A stretch of 6,199 bases of DNA. Origin: Verrucomicrobiales bacterium. GTDB taxonomy: Bacteria > Verrucomicrobiota > Verrucomicrobiia > Verrucomicrobiales > DEV007. The position numbers were made by a program, and so were the translations under genes. The DNA is taken from the NCBI GenBank assembly GCA_022424805.1, contig JAKMGR010000196.1:1-6199 (forward strand). The letters are read 5' to 3'. Positions 6,073 to 6,199 of this stretch are shown one piece after another; positions within the stretch are counted from its first letter, which is position 1; each line of letters begins with the position of its first letter. The notes under the pieces are model-generated. The model was given only the letters and a program-made list of their open reading frames with translations. It was not told the DNA's origin and searched no databases.

Positions 6073-6199
6073 ATGCGCATTTCTTTCCAAACCTTCTGCC
6101 TTTTCATCATCGTAACTTTCGTCCATTTCGCCATCGTGGCGGGTGTGACTCGCCTTGGTGAAGGGCCAGCCGAATTTCTTTCCACCGTCGATAGCGAAG
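6073..6199 (+). CDS. Membrane-anchored protein, N-terminal fragment; possible TonB-like partner
   Basis: Forty-two codons are open from ATG at 6073 to the window edge. The start MRISFQTFCLFIIVTFVHFAI, followed by VAGVTRLGEGPAEFLSTVDSE, gives a short basic N-terminus, one hydrophobic segment (about 7-25) and then a hydrophilic continuation. That is the layout of an N-in, C-out anchor as in TonB, TolA or ExbD, or of an uncleaved signal anchor. It begins 33 bases after the ExbB-like gene on the same strand, which makes a TonB-like energy transducer or ExbD-like partner the leading guess. No diagnostic motif (the proline-rich linker and TonB C-terminal domain, or the ExbD aspartate) lies inside the window. 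A LysM or other envelope protein with a membrane anchor is a real alternative. Confidence 0.6.
   Translation, partial: MRISFQTFCLFIIVTFVHFAIVAGVTRLGEGPAEFLSTVDSE

Overview
The window reads as a chromosomal segment from a Gram-negative, envelope-rich bacterium. A Verrucomicrobiota-type genome (for example Opitutae or Puniceicoccales) fits best. This is inferred from three things: the style of the alpha-2-macroglobulin-like N-terminus, the LemA plus extended M48 peptidase pair, and an ExbB-type protein followed by a membrane-anchored partner. No rRNA or other taxonomic marker is present, so the assignment is tentative.

Left block (1-3848, all minus strand). Read in the direction of transcription it holds lemA (3848-3252), a 658-residue membrane M48 metallopeptidase with an extra C-terminal helical domain (3213-1237), and the first 361 codons of a secreted alpha-2-macroglobulin-like protein that leaves the window at base 1. 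LemA and M48 are 38 bases apart and very probably co-transcribed. The third gene follows after about 150 bases containing a 22-bp imperfect tandem repeat and dyads. Together they look like an inner-membrane and periplasm protein-quality or protease-defence cluster.

Middle block (3984-4874, minus strand). This is a decayed lipid kinase gene of the diacylglycerol/sphingosine kinase family. Reading a single frame straight through recovers essentially the whole family fold (LIVNP, GGDxT, GNSF, DDxKLD, LDGE). The frame is broken by five in-frame stop codons, has no recognisable start codon, and carries changed motif residues. No frameshift is needed anywhere. It is the most unusual object in the window.

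Right block (4875-6199, plus strand). After an AT-rich divergent intergenic region come a complete MotA/TolQ/ExbB-family proton-channel protein with an unusually long charged C-terminal tail (5071-6039), and the first 42 codons of a single-pass membrane protein (6073 onward). The latter is in the place where a TonB-like or ExbD-like partner would be expected.

None of the intact start codons is preceded by a good Shine-Dalgarno sequence. No tRNA, rRNA, CRISPR array, insertion sequence or convincing intrinsic terminator was seen.
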